Origin: Bacteroidales bacterium
Lineage (GTDB): Bacteria > Bacteroidota > Bacteroidia > Bacteroidales > UBA932
Length of the DNA: 64,000 nt
Direction of reading: 5' to 3'
NCBI GenBank assembly: GCA_022647615.1
Contig: JALCKZ010000001.1
Span: 174,178-238,177, forward strand
The stretch's first letter is position 1. Each line of letters opens with the position of its first letter. The position numbers and the translations under genes are program-made. The notes under the pieces were generated by a model. That model was not told the origin of the DNA. It was given only the letters and a program-made list of their open reading frames with translations, and searched no databases. Below are positions 39,850-48,564 of this stretch, in pieces.

Positions 39850-41706
39850 ATGGCAGAGAAGTTATTTGCTGAGTTTCCTCCGGTTCCCAAACAGGTATGG
39901 GAGGAAGCTATCATAAAAGATTTGAAAGGTGCCGATTATCAGAAAAAGCTGGTTTGGAGAACTCTAGAAGGGTTTTCCGTTCAGCCTTACTACCGCGCGG
40001 AGGACCTTAAGGGGCTTAAGCATCTTGGTGGAGAGGCGGGCTTGTTCCCGTTTGTAAGAGGCACAAAAGATGACAACACCTGGCTTATAAGACAGGACTA
40101 TGAGGTCAAAGACAACTTTAAGAAAGCCAACTCTTTAGCTCTCGACGGATTAATGAAGGGAGTCACCGCAGCCGGCTTTAATTTTTCACAGACAAAGAGT
40201 GTTACCAAAGCTTCCATGAAGACTTTGCTTAAGGACATTTCTCTTGCGGACGTTGAAGTTAATTTCACCGGATGCAAAGAGCTGAGCGTGCTTAAGGCAT
40301 TTCTGGGAGTTGTTGCAGAGCAGAAGGTTAAGCCTTCCGCTGTCAATGCTTCTTTTGATTATGACCCTCTTAAAGAGCTTAACGCCACAGGGTTATATGA
40401 CAAGAAAGCTGCGGCAAAATTGCTTGCAAAGGCAATTGAAATGGTAAAAGATTATCCAAATATCAGGGTTGTAGGTGTTTACACTTATGCATTCAATGAT
40501 GCAGGCTCAAGCATTTGCCAGGAGCTTGGATACGGTATGGCAATGGGCAGCGAATATCTTAACCTTCTTAAAGAGGCTGGAGTTAAGGCTGATGAGGCGG
40601 CAAAGAGAATCAAATTTACATTCTCTGTCGGGAGCATCTACTTTATGGAGATTGCAAAGTTCCGCGCTGCCAGAATGCTGTGGGCTAACATTGTAAAGGC
40701 CTATGGCGCAAAGAGCGACAACAGCGCAAAAATTAAAGCGCACGCCGTTACAAGCCAGTGGAATCAAACGGTTTATGACCCATACATCAATATGTTGAGA
40801 GACACTACAGAATCTATGAGCGCTGCAATTGCGGGAGTTGATTCTCTGGAGGTTCTTCCATTTGATCATGCGTTTAGAAAACCGGGCGAGTTCAGCAACA
40901 GAATTGCAAGAAACGTTCAGTCTTTGCTGATGGACGAGTCTCATTTCAATAAAGTTGTGGACCCTGCGGCAGGTTCTTATTATGTTGAAACATTAACGGA
41001 TTCTATTTCAAAAGCAGCTTGGGATTTGTTCAACAAAGTTGAAAACGCGGGCGGATATGTAGAGGCATTCAAGGCCGATACAATTCAGGCTTCTGTTAAA
41101 GAGACTTCTGCAAAGAGAGATTCCAACATTGCAACAAGAAGAGATAATATCCTTGGAACCAATCAGTTCCCTAACTTCATAGAGGTTGCCGACAAAGATG
41201 TTACAAAGAAAGTTGTAACCCGCGGTGCAGCACCTGCAAAGAAGGGAAAGATGCTGGGACGTCCGCTGGAAAAATACAGAGGCGCTCAGGCATTTGAGGC
41301 ATTGAGGTTTAAGACAGACAGAGCTGCAAAGCGTCCGGTAGCATTCATGATTACTTACGGTAATCTTGCAATGTGCAGGGCAAGAGCTCAGTTTGCATGC
41401 AACTTCTTTGCAGTAGCAGGATTCAAGGTTGTAGATAACAACAGATTTGAATCTGCGGAAGAGGGTGTTAAAGCAGGTCTTAAGGCCAAGGCGGACATTC
41501 TTGTAGCATGCTCATCTGATGATGAATACGCAGATGCAGTTCCTCAGATTGCAAAACTTGCGGGCAAGAAGGCAATAGTAGTTGTTGCCGGCGAGCCTGC
41601 ATGCAAAGATGATTTGATGGCAAAAGGTATCAAGAATTTTATCAGCGTAAAGAGCAATGTTCTTGAGACACTTACAGAGTATCAGACTAAACTTGGAGTT
41701 AAATAG
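39850..41706 (+). CDS. mutA: Methylmalonyl-CoA mutase small (alpha) subunit
   Basis: The protein has 618 residues. It has the TIM-barrel mutase domain (RTLEGFSVQPYYRAEDL, later VTSQWNQTVYDPYINMLRDTTESMSAAIAGVDSL). The C-terminal cobalamin-like domain lacks the DxHxxG cobalt-binding motif, as expected for the non-catalytic small subunit. With MutB it interconverts succinyl-CoA and methylmalonyl-CoA on the succinate-propionate route common in Bacteroidales. It is 12 bases upstream of mutB, with GGAGGG between them. Confidence 0.95.
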   Translation: MAEKLFAEFPPVPKQVWEEAIIKDLKGADYQKKLVWRTLEGFSVQPYYRAEDLKGLKHLGGEAGLFPFVRGTKDDNTWLIRQDYEVKDNFKKANSLALDGLMKGVTAAGFNFSQTKSVTKASMKTLLKDISLADVEVNFTGCKELSVLKAFLGVVAEQKVKPSAVNASFDYDPLKELNATGLYDKKAAAKLLAKAIEMVKDYPNIRVVGVYTYAFNDAGSSICQELGYGMAMGSEYLNLLKEAGVKADEAAKRIKFTFSVGSIYFMEIAKFRAARMLWANIVKAYGAKSDNSAKIKAHAVTSQWNQTVYDPYINMLRDTTESMSAAIAGVDSLEVLPFDHAFRKPGEFSNRIARNVQSLLMDESHFNKVVDPAAGSYYVETLTDSISKAAWDLFNKVENAGGYVEAFKADTIQASVKETSAKRDSNIATRRDNILGTNQFPNFIEVADKDVTKKVVTRGAAPAKKGKMLGRPLEKYRGAQAFEALRFKTDRAAKRPVAFMITYGNLAMCRARAQFACNFFAVAGFKVVDNNRFESAEEGVKAGLKAKADILVACSSDDEYADAVPQIAKLAGKKAIVVVAGEPACKDDLMAKGIKNFISVKSNVLETLTEYQTKLGVK

Positions 41707-41718
41707 GAGGGAGATAAT

Positions 41719-43848
41719 ATGAGACCAAAATTTTCAGAAATATTATATAAAGACAACAGCGCTCCTATTAAGCTGAAAGAGAGCGAGTGGCTGACACCGG
41801 AAAAAATAGAGGTTAAGACAAATTATACGGAGAAAGATTTGGAAGGGATGGAGCATTTGAATTATGCTGCCGGAATTCCTCCTTTCTTAAGAGGTCCTTA
41901 CAGCACAATGTATGTTCAAAGACCTTGGACCGTAAGACAATACGCAGGTTTTTCCACAGCGGAAGAATCCAATGCGTTCTACAGAAGAAACCTTGCAGCG
42001 GGACAAAAAGGTCTGTCAGTTGCATTTGACCTTCCTACTCACAGAGGATACAACGCAGATAATCCAAGAGTTGTCGGCGACGTTGGAAAGGCCGGCGTAA
42101 GTATCTGTTCCGTAGAGGATATGAAGGTTCTGTTTGACCAGATTCCTCTTGGAAAAATGTCCGTATCAATGACAATGAACGGAGCCGTTCTTCCTATTCT
42201 TGCCTTCTACATTGTAGCGGGTTTGGAGCAGGGAGTCAAGCTGGAAGAGATGCAGGGAACTATACAAAATGATATCCTTAAGGAGTTTATGGTGCGCAAC
42301 ACTTACATCTATCCTCCTGAGTTCTCTATGAAAATCATCGGAGATATATTTGCTTATACTTCCAAGTATATGCCTAAGTTCAACTCTATTTCTATCTCCG
42401 GCTACCACATGCAGGAGGCGGGAGCAACCAATGATATTGAGATGGCTTATACCCTTGCAGACGGTCTTGAATATTTGAGAACCGGAATCAAGGCGGGCAT
42501 TGAGGTGGATAAATTTGCACCGCGTCTGTCATTCTTCTGGGCTATTGGTACTAACCACTTTATGGAGATTGCCAAGATGCGCGCAGCAAGAATGTTGTGG
42601 GCAAAGCTGGTTAACCAGTTCCATCCTAAAAGCACTAAGTCTCTGTCGCTGAGAACACACTGCCAAACCAGCGGATGGTCATTAACAGAGCAAGACCCAT
42701 TTAATAATGTTGCAAGAACTTGCATTGAGGCAATGGCGGCAGCGCTGGGACACACTCAGTCTTTGCACACCAATGCGCTTGATGAGGCTATTGCGCTCCC
42801 GACAGATTTCTCTGCACGTATTGCAAGAAATACTCAGCTTTACATTCAGCAGGAGACTGCAGTTTGCAAATCAATTGATCCTTGGGCAGGCTCATATTAC
42901 ATTGAGTCTCTGACAAATGAACTGGCTCACAAAGCATGGGCGCACATTCAGGAGATTGAGAAACTTGGCGGAATGGCAAAAGCTATTGAAACTGGAATTC
43001 CTAAGTTGAGAATTGAGGAAGCAGCTGCACGCAAGCAGGCCAGAATTGACTCCGGAGAGGAGAATATCATTGGCTTGAACAAGTACAGATTAGAGCATGA
43101 GGACCCTATCAAGATTCTTGACATTGACAACACTAAAGTCCGCAATCAGCAGATTGCCAGACTGGAAGAGTTGAGAAAGAATAGAGACAATCAGAAAGTT
43201 GAACAGTGTCTTGCAGCTATAACAGAAGCGGTGAAGACCAAGAAAGGCAACTTGCTTGAGCTTGCAGTTGAGGCGGCAAAAGCACGCGCATCTCTTGGAG
43301 AAATTTCAGACGCTTGTGAGAAAGTAGTTGGAAGATACACAGCAAAAATCCGTATGAACGTAGGCGTATATTCATCTGAAGTTAAGAAAGATGCAGAGTT
43401 TGAGAAAGCCAAGAAAATGGTTGCGGACTTTGCAAAGAAAGAGGGCCGTCAGCCAAGAATCATGATAGCAAAACTTGGTCAGGATGGTCATGACAGAGGT
43501 GCCAAAGTAGTTGCAACCGGCTACGCAGATTGCGGCTTTGACGTAGATATGGGACCATTGTTCCAAACACCTGCGGAGGCTGCAAAACAAGCTGTTGAGA
43601 ATGACGTTCACATCATTGGAATTTCATCTCTTGCAGCAGGCCACAAAACACTTGTTCCTCAGGTAATTAAAGAGCTTAAGAAACTGGGCAGAGAAGACAT
43701 TATGGTAGTTGTTGGAGGAGTAATTCCTGCACAAGACTATGATGAACTTTACAAAGACGGCGCCGCTGCAATATTCGGCCCCGGCACCAGAGTTTCCTAC
43801 TCCGTAATCAAGATGATTGAATTGCTGAACCAGAAGTTCAAGAAATAA
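41719..43848 (+). CDS. mutB: Methylmalonyl-CoA mutase large (beta) subunit, catalytic
   Basis: The protein has 709 residues. The catalytic barrel contains [22 protein letters not shown] (substrate and radical handling), then [20 protein letters not shown] and the signature [10 protein letters not shown]. The adenosylcobalamin domain carries [13 protein letters not shown] near 586-598, the DxHxxG His that ligates cobalt. Neither the epimerase nor the meaB chaperone gene is in this window. The terminator right after it closes the two-gene operon. Confidence 0.96.
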   Translation: MRPKFSEILYKDNSAPIKLKESEWLTPEKIEVKTNYTEKDLEGMEHLNYAAGIPPFLRGPYSTMYVQRPWTVRQYAGFSTAEESNAFYRRNLAAGQKGLSVAFDLPTHRGYNADNPRVVGDVGKAGVSICSVEDMKVLFDQIPLGKMSVSMTMNGAVLPILAFYIVAGLEQGVKLEEMQGTIQNDILKEFMVRNTYIYPPEFSMKIIGDIFAYTSKYMPKFNSISISGYHMQEAGATNDIEMAYTLADGLEYLRTGIKAGIEVDKFAPRLSFFWAIGTNHFMEIAKMRAARMLWAKLVNQFHPKSTKSLSLRTHCQTSGWSLTEQDPFNNVARTCIEAMAAALGHTQSLHTNALDEAIALPTDFSARIARNTQLYIQQETAVCKSIDPWAGSYYIESLTNELAHKAWAHIQEIEKLGGMAKAIETGIPKLRIEEAAARKQARIDSGEENIIGLNKYRLEHEDPIKILDIDNTKVRNQQIARLEELRKNRDNQKVEQCLAAITEAVKTKKGNLLELAVEAAKARASLGEISDACEKVVGRYTAKIRMNVGVYSSEVKKDAEFEKAKKMVADFAKKEGRQPRIMIAKLGQDGHDRGAKVVATGYADCGFDVDMGPLFQTPAEAAKQAVENDVHIIGISSLAAGHKTLVPQVIKELKKLGREDIMVVVGGVIPAQDYDELYKDGAAAIFGPGTRVSYSVIKMIELLNQKFKK

Positions 43849-43870
43849 GGTTCTGTTTCTATTATGAATT

Positions 43871-43901
43871 AAAAAAGCCCGCGGAATTCGCGGGCTTTTT
43901 T
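43871..43901 (+). terminator. Intrinsic terminator after mutB
   Basis: AAAAAAGCCCGCG (43871-43883), loop GAATT, CGCGGGCTTTTTT (43889-43901) form a perfect 13-bp stem with flanking A and T runs, 23 bases after the mutB stop. Confidence 0.92.
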
Positions 43902-44075
43902 AATATCTGCCAAGTTTCATTAAGCTGGGTTTATTACTCCGGGCTTGGTTATGCTAAGCGATGTTGAGTTCCGCTAAACCGGCTTTGATTACGCTAAACT
44001 GCGCCTAGCATGACATAAAATACTATCGCTGAGCCAGTTCATACCACAAGTAGCTGTCATGTATGACGCCGTAAG
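43902..44075. other. Degenerate repeat-containing spacer downstream of the RAYT gene
   Basis: No gene is visible. The stretch holds two diverged copies of one motif (GCTTGGTTATGCTAAGC at about 43942 and GCTTTGATTACGCTAAAC at about 43982). It also holds a small dyad GTCAT-gt-ATGAC at 44056-44067 and the octamer AAGTTACA (44073-44080), which also occurs in the inverted repeats on the other side of the RAYT gene. Confidence 0.4.
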
Positions 44076-45173
44076 TTACATCTCACTCTTGTCCCCATCC
44101 TGCCAGGCATGCTCCGCAATTTCCCCAAACCTTCTCCGCAAGGAAAGTTTTAACTTCTTGAGTCTCTTCTGATAAACCAGCTTACTCCCGCGCAAATTAT
44201 TAAATCTGTCGAGAGTCTTAAAATTGTCAAAGAAAAATTTTGTGTCCACGGAAATAATTTGCGCCAAACTTGTGGAACGAGTTGTATAAAACAAATATGA
44301 GCTATACTTGTAACCTCCTGGTCTCACGCACATTCCGGCAAGTATTGGATTGTTAATTATGTAACTGATAAGGTCCAGCTGATAGTCTAAATTGCTTGCC
44401 TTATATATTCTCACAGGTGTTTCAAATAACTTGCCGCTCAATGTATTACAATATTTATTCTTATTAAATGAATAGTTGTCGCCGACAGATTTTTCCGCGC
44501 TTGCAACATTATTCTTATATCTTGTATGAGCATAACCCGCATAGCCACATACCAGGGACGTCACTATATAATGAACATCAGCACTTCTCACTAAAAGGTG
44601 CGCATGATTAGTCATAAGCACAAAGGCATAAATTCTTGAATTTGACTTGATTAGACACCTGTTCAAAAGCCATAAGAATTTCTTGTAATCATAATCACTG
44701 AAAAAAATAGCCCGTCCATCATTACCCCTTACAAGAATATGAAACACATCTTCACCACAACTCTTTAATTCATCCATCCTCACAAGATTGTGACTACTAA
44801 CAATTAAGGCATCATTATTAAATCCAAAATCGTCAATTCCCAACTCATCAAAAACCTGCTGGTCCGCCGAAACTCGTTCGTGCCAATCATCATATTCATA
44901 TTGCTCCTGCCAGCTTTGCACCGTAGAATCCTCGCCTTGAGAATCACCACCTTGAGAGTCCACACCTTTGGAATCCTCAGCTTGAGAGTCACCACCTTGA
45001 GAGTCCACACCTTGAGAGTCCACACCTTTGGAATCCTCAGCTTGAGAGTCACCACCTTGAGAGTCCTCTATGATTTTCAAATCATGGATATCTTGCACAT
45101 TGACATCTGGCACACAGGTTTTAGTTTGAGCCGGCGCACCTTCCTTAATTTTCATTGTTGATGTTGTTTTCAT
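44076..45173 (-). CDS. REP-associated tyrosine transposase (RAYT, Y1/TnpA_REP family) with repeat-bearing N-terminus
   Basis: The protein has about 365 residues (start 45173, or 45194 upstream; no clear ribosome site). The central Y1-transposase domain reads HILVRGNDGRAIFFSDYDYKKFLWLL, then the HUH metal motif MTNHAHLLVRS. The late YIINNPILAGMCVRPGGYKYSSY matches the catalytic Tyr region (YIxxNPxRAG...SSY) of RAYTs. Domesticated RAYTs cut and mobilise short palindromic REP elements. The first 130 residues are atypical and include nine pentapeptide repeats. Typical RAYTs have 150-240 residues, so both ends are extended. No IS ends flank it in the usual form. The domain is intact, so activity is possible. 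Confidence 0.8.
   Translation of the reverse strand: MKTTSTMKIKEGAPAQTKTCVPDVNVQDIHDLKIIEDSQGGDSQAEDSKGVDSQGVDSQGGDSQAEDSKGVDSQGGDSQGEDSTVQSWQEQYEYDDWHERVSADQQVFDELGIDDFGFNNDALIVSSHNLVRMDELKSCGEDVFHILVRGNDGRAIFFSDYDYKKFLWLLNRCLIKSNSRIYAFVLMTNHAHLLVRSADVHYIVTSLVCGYAGYAHTRYKNNVASAEKSVGDNYSFNKNKYCNTLSGKLFETPVRIYKASNLDYQLDLISYIINNPILAGMCVRPGGYKYSSYLFYTTRSTSLAQIISVDTKFFFDNFKTLDRFNNLRGSKLVYQKRLKKLKLSLRRRFGEIAEHAWQDGDKSEM
44931..45065 (-). repeat. Nine 15-bp repeats coding for pentapeptides DS(Q/K)xx in the RAYT
   Basis: Residues 44-88, counted from the ATG at 45194, read DSQGG, DSQAE, DSKGV, DSQGV, DSQGG, DSQAE, DSKGV, DSQGG, DSQGE. The DNA is a 15-bp tandem array in which a four-unit block (GG, AE, GV plus one) is itself duplicated. 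The result is an acidic, Gly/Ser-rich spacer before the catalytic domain. Copy number probably varies between strains. Confidence 0.85.
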
Positions 45174-45194
45174 AGCATTAATTTTTTTGAGCAA

Positions 45195-45435
45195 TATACA
45201 TCTGCATGTAGCTGTTTGTCAAGCCAATTGATCAAAACATTCAGATTTACCTTTATGCTTGTTCTGCACAAAAAACAAATTGTTTTAATGGCGTATAAAA
45301 AAGTTGTGATGTTCTAAGTTCCCGACAGATGTTTGTTGGTGTTCATGTGATTTGGAACAAAGTTGAGGTGAAAATTTGGAGAGGATAGGAGAGGTTGGAG
45401 CGAAAAGCCTCTACAGGTACATACAGAGGGTACGC
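45195..45435. other. Intergenic region upstream of the RAYT gene
   Basis: There is no gene in this stretch. It contains one TCCCGACAG word at 45320-45328, about 126 bases upstream of the RAYT start codon, and no recognisable promoter with both elements. Confidence 0.4.
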
Positions 45436-45578
45436 TGTAACTTGCTGGCCTGAACCATAGAACGCATTGCGCTGATTTTCCGAATATTATAAAACATCCT
45501 CAATTGGCAAATGAGGATGTTTTATAATTTGCTTATTATTAGGTATTTAGATTGCACGGATCAGGCCAGCAAGTTACA
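45436..45578. repeat. Nested palindromic element beside the RAYT gene
   Basis: TGTAACTTGCTGGCCTGA (45436-45453) and its exact reverse complement (45561-45578) are terminal inverted repeats around 143 bases. Inside lies a perfect 16-bp hairpin, TTATAAAACATCCTCA (from about 45487) with its complement ending near 45527 and a loop of about 9 bases. A short element with terminal inverted repeats and an internal hairpin next to a RAYT resembles a REP/REPIN or a MITE. No second copy is visible in this window. Confidence 0.75.
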
Positions 45579-45611
45579 AAGGTGATCTACACTCTCTGTG
45601 AGCAAAACACA

Positions 45612-45640
45612 ATTGCCAGCGCACAAAGTACGCTGGCAAT
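45612..45640. repeat. 10-bp perfect hairpin next to the nested palindrome
   Basis: ATTGCCAGCG (45612-45621), loop CACAAAGTA, CGCTGGCAAT (45631-45640). There is no T run, so it is not a standard terminator. It lies between the nested palindrome and the 11-bp tandem array. Confidence 0.7.
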
Positions 45641-45672
45641 CAAGTGGTCTAAAGAGTTGCAGCAATTAAAAG

Positions 45673-45837
45673 GCGTGCGAAAAGCGTACGAAAGGCATGC
45701 GAAAAGCGTACGAAAAGCATACGAAAGGCGTACGAAAAGCATACGAAAAGCGTACGAAAAGCGTGCGAAAGGCGTGCGAAAGGCGTGCGAAAAGCGTACG
45801 AAAGGCGTGCGAAAAGCGTACGAAAAGCACGCGAAAG
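45673..45837. repeat. Tandem array of fifteen 11-bp units GCRTRCGAAAR
   Basis: Fifteen units follow each other with no insertion or deletion (165 bp), varying only at three positions. Each has an A3-A4 run, so A-tracts recur every 11 bp, close to one helical turn, which predicts strongly curved DNA. The array is free of stop codons in one frame on each strand, giving spurious Arg/Lys-rich or Phe-rich reading frames of about 90-108 codons. I do not regard these as genes. Confidence 0.88.
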
Positions 45838-45868
45838 GCATGCGCCTGCGGCGCGGCTGCAAATATGT

Positions 45869-47437
45869 TTATTTATAAACTAGTGAAAATTCATCTACAT
45901 ACAAGATTGATTGAGTGCTGCCTGTGAAGTAGTCTCCTTTGTGGCTGGAGGTGGCAACTACCAGGATGTATTTTGGAATTCTTGTGGTGCTGACGTAATT
46001 GAAGGTCAGATTAAATTCCTTGTAACCTCCTGTGTTTGAGCCGTCCAGAAGCTGACATCTTGCTATGATATTTGGGTCATTGTAATAGTCTATAAATGTT
46101 TTGGTTGCGGAGTTTGCGATGAATGGTTCCGCCCAATCTGTAAGCAATGCGTATATCTGGCAAGTATCTGTTGTGCCTTTGTAACTCTCATAAGGTGAGT
46201 CTGTTTTATCAACTTTGCCAGGCTGGTAATTATAGTAACCGTGCAACCCTTGAGGACGTGAAGTAAATGGAATTCCAAATGAAAGCTTTGCGCTCAGACC
46301 TGTCGTTGAGACATAATGTCCTGTAAACAAGTTACCTGCAGCAAATACTGAAACAATAGAAAGTGATTGCAGCTTAGCCGCTTTGCCTTTCACAACAATA
46401 CTCTCTTCAGGACAAGTTGGATTTTTCTCTCCCAAAGAATTTTCTCCCTTGTTGCCTGAGTCCCAAATATAATGAGCACTAGTCAAATCTATATTAGGAT
46501 ACCAGGTGACGCCGTCGCGATACCAATTATCAAAACTGGAATTATCCAATTGAGTTGCAGCTTCCGTCTTAAAGGTCTTTATATTTCCCGCCTGAGAACC
46601 GCATATTGCAATATACTGATAATCAGTCTCCGGCTCGAGGTCAGAAATAGTGGCGGTCATGTGTCCCGCGCTAACAGTCACATCAGCGGAAGGAAGAGTT
46701 ATCCAATCAGAATCAGACGCCTTCTTATATTGGAAGGAAGGAGTTCCGTTACCGATAGTAAAATCTCCGTCAACGTCTGCGTGCTTTGCATAAGCATTGA
46801 CGCTGCCGGTACTGATTTCCTCTGAGGATTGAGAAACTTTTACAGTCCATATCTGACTCTTTCCTTTATGATTTACCGTAAACTGAACAGGAGAAGAGAA
46901 GTCTGTAACTGTCTTAGGGTCAGGAGTTATAGTTGAACCATAATTTCCAAGTTTTGCAGCCTTTACAACAATTGAATTAAGCGGCTGCGCAGGAGAAACT
47001 TGTATAGTTGCAGTGTGCGTTGCCACATCAAAAGTTGCGGCGCCATATTGCTTGTCCACATTAAAATATCTCTCAATAGTTTGAGTAGTTACAATGGTCC
47101 AAACGTAATCTTTGTAAGTTGTCAAAGTGTAGCTCAAATCGGAAGACATATTAAGATAACTCCCCTCTTTAATTTCGGGAGAAATCGTAGTATTGTCATA
47201 ATTAAAAGCAACATTTGTAAGCAACACATTCTCAATGTCTACGGAGTCCGCAAGCTCTACGTAAACCTTAAGCTCATTTGGACTTATTCTGGTAGAAATT
47301 GCGCCTCTTACTGAGAAAGATGTAAACGCCGCCTTCTCATTTGGATAAGGCGAATCATCTTTCCAGCAGCCCGTTGCAGCAAAAGTAACAGCAGCGGCAA
47401 GCAGGCAGACCGTTAAAAAATTACCTCTATGTTTCAT
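45869..47437 (-). CDS. Surface lipoprotein with C-terminal PCMD-like carbohydrate domain
   Basis: The protein has 522 residues from ATG 47437. The lipobox is AATGC followed by WKDDS, consistent with a lipoprotein signal peptide of about 27 residues. Two or three immunoglobulin-like beta domains follow (about 40-290, including DLEPETDYQYIAICG, a fibronectin-III-like strand). The C-terminal region from FDNWYRDGVTWYPN to YILVVATSSHKGDYFTGSTQSILYVDEFSLVYK matches the PCMD (putative carbohydrate metabolism) domain type of Bacteroidota. It is probably exported to the cell surface together with the upstream barrel protein. Ligand unknown. Confidence 0.75.
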   Translation of the reverse strand: MKHRGNFLTVCLLAAAVTFAATGCWKDDSPYPNEKAAFTSFSVRGAISTRISPNELKVYVELADSVDIENVLLTNVAFNYDNTTISPEIKEGSYLNMSSDLSYTLTTYKDYVWTIVTTQTIERYFNVDKQYGAATFDVATHTATIQVSPAQPLNSIVVKAAKLGNYGSTITPDPKTVTDFSSPVQFTVNHKGKSQIWTVKVSQSSEEISTGSVNAYAKHADVDGDFTIGNGTPSFQYKKASDSDWITLPSADVTVSAGHMTATISDLEPETDYQYIAICGSQAGNIKTFKTEAATQLDNSSFDNWYRDGVTWYPNIDLTSAHYIWDSGNKGENSLGEKNPTCPEESIVVKGKAAKLQSLSIVSVFAAGNLFTGHYVSTTGLSAKLSFGIPFTSRPQGLHGYYNYQPGKVDKTDSPYESYKGTTDTCQIYALLTDWAEPFIANSATKTFIDYYNDPNIIARCQLLDGSNTGGYKEFNLTFNYVSTTRIPKYILVVATSSHKGDYFTGSTQSILYVDEFSLVYK

Positions 47438-47465
47438 ATTAAATTTTCTCATTTTATATTTTTAT

Positions 47466-47683
47466 TCCCGACAGTTATTTAATTATCTTTTACTTAATCT
47501 CACATTTATACCTCTGTTCAATCTCTCACTTAATCTCTATTCAATCTCTCACTTAATCTCTATTCAATCTCTCACTTAATCTCTGTTCAATCTCTCACTC
47601 AATCTCTCACTTAATCTCTCACTTAACCTCTATTCAATCTCTCACTTAATCTCACATTTGCTCCGGCACAAAATCTGTCGCGA
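47466..47683. repeat. Two dispersed words in inverted orientation bracketing the 23-bp array
   Basis: TCCCGACAG (47466-47474) and CTGTCGCGA (47675-47683) face each other around the tandem array in the gap between the barrel protein and the lipoprotein genes. The left copy is 29 bases before the lipoprotein ATG. Confidence 0.6.
47511..47649. repeat. 139-bp tandem array of 23-bp units (11-bp A half, 12-bp B half)
   Basis: Half-units A (YCTCTRTTCAA) and B (TCTCTCACTYAA) alternate as AB AB AB AB B B AB. It fills most of the 254-base gap between the outer-membrane barrel gene and the lipoprotein gene, which are transcribed in the same direction, so it would be in the intercistronic RNA. There are no spacers, so it is not a CRISPR. 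The transcribed strand is purine-rich (GA-rich) and could form an unstructured leader or bind a protein. Confidence 0.85.
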
Positions 47684-47691
47684 TTAATATA

Positions 47692-48468
47692 TTACTTCTT
47701 GTTTCTCTTAAAACAGCTTGGAGTCAGGTAGAAGCTGACACCCAGATTAATAGAGAACAAATCAATTTTAAGATTTGCGCTTGTGTGATTAAGAGAATTA
47801 TGATAGACCTGGTTTTTAGTCTGCTTGTAATGTGTGTAATCAAAGCCTATTACATTAGCTGATGCCTCTATTGCAATATGATTGTCTACAAATACAACAA
47901 GGCCCGGTGACATACCAAGCTGTGCCTCATAGATATCCTGATAACTTCCCTCCAGCTCATCTCCATCTCCGTTGCGGGTCTTGCCCTGTCCTCCGCCAAG
48001 AGTCAGGTCAACTTCATTAAACAATCCAAATCTGCGGCTCTTTCCAAGTCCGATGTAATTGCGCAAAAACGCTGTGCCATAGAACATTTGAGTCTTTGTA
48101 TAGAAAGAATGAACGTCAATATCAAAGTCATCTGATAAATTAAAATTGAACTTGTCCGCGCTAAGTCTGCTCCTTCTATAAGCAAACTTCAAACCTGCCG
48201 CCATGTTCTCTTTAAAGAAATATCCTACGTACGCCGTACCTCTTATAGAGGATTTGCTGCCGTTAAGGTCATTAACCGCAAGGAACTCGTAATCATTTGC
48301 AGTGTACTCATCGTAAGTAAAAGTTGCACCCGCAAGATACTGTCCCTTTGGAACAAATGTGGTTTTTTCTATGTGACGGTCAAACTCTTGTGCGCTTGTT
48401 TGGTAAGCAACAAAAAGAGCCGGCAACATGATTGCAGCCGCTAAAAATCTTTTGTAGAATTTATTCAT
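47692..48468 (-). CDS. Predicted outer-membrane beta-barrel protein
   Basis: The protein has 258 residues. A signal peptide (ends ...TSAQ) precedes about ten amphipathic strands with alternating aromatic residues (GTAYVGYFFKENMAAGLKFAYRRS, YGTAFLRNYIGLGKSRRFGLFNEVDLTLGGGQG, SINLGVSFYL). It ends near an aromatic residue with a short basic tail. I recognise no specific family beyond small OmpA-barrel-like or DUF-type porins of Bacteroidota. It is upstream of, and co-directional with, the PCMD lipoprotein. Confidence 0.65.
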   Translation of the reverse strand: MNKFYKRFLAAAIMLPALFVAYQTSAQEFDRHIEKTTFVPKGQYLAGATFTYDEYTANDYEFLAVNDLNGSKSSIRGTAYVGYFFKENMAAGLKFAYRRSRLSADKFNFNLSDDFDIDVHSFYTKTQMFYGTAFLRNYIGLGKSRRFGLFNEVDLTLGGGQGKTRNGDGDELEGSYQDIYEAQLGMSPGLVVFVDNHIAIEASANVIGFDYTHYKQTKNQVYHNSLNHTSANLKIDLFSINLGVSFYLTPSCFKRNKK

Positions 48469-48525
48469 AAGTATGTGTTTAGTTCTAGTTTAGTTTCCTC
48501 TTTAGACACCACGAAGTTACGATTT

Positions 48526-48556
48526 TTTGAAGAAAATATACAAATAGGTATATTTG
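48526..48556 (+). promoter_or_regulatory. Promoter of the [FeFe] hydrogenase gene
   Basis: TTTG (48526-48529), a 19-base spacer, and TATATTTG (48549-48556) match the Bacteroidota consensus. The start point would be near 48563, only a base or two before the ATG at 48565, which implies a leaderless or nearly leaderless message, or use of the ATG at 48586. Confidence 0.7.
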
Positions 48557-48564
48557 CGCCCGAT

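Noticed and set aside
43935..44010. Two similar 17-18 base motifs as ends of an insertion sequence
   Set aside because: They are diverged direct copies, with no matching inverted end on the other side and no target duplication seen.
45552..45878. Open frames of 108 codons (+) and 92 codons (-) over the 11-bp array
   Set aside because: They exist because the 11-bp unit has no stop codons in one frame on each strand. Composition is pure repeat, with no ribosome site and no recognisable domain.
47511..47649. CRISPR array
   Set aside because: Units are contiguous with no unique spacers, and no cas genes occur in the window.
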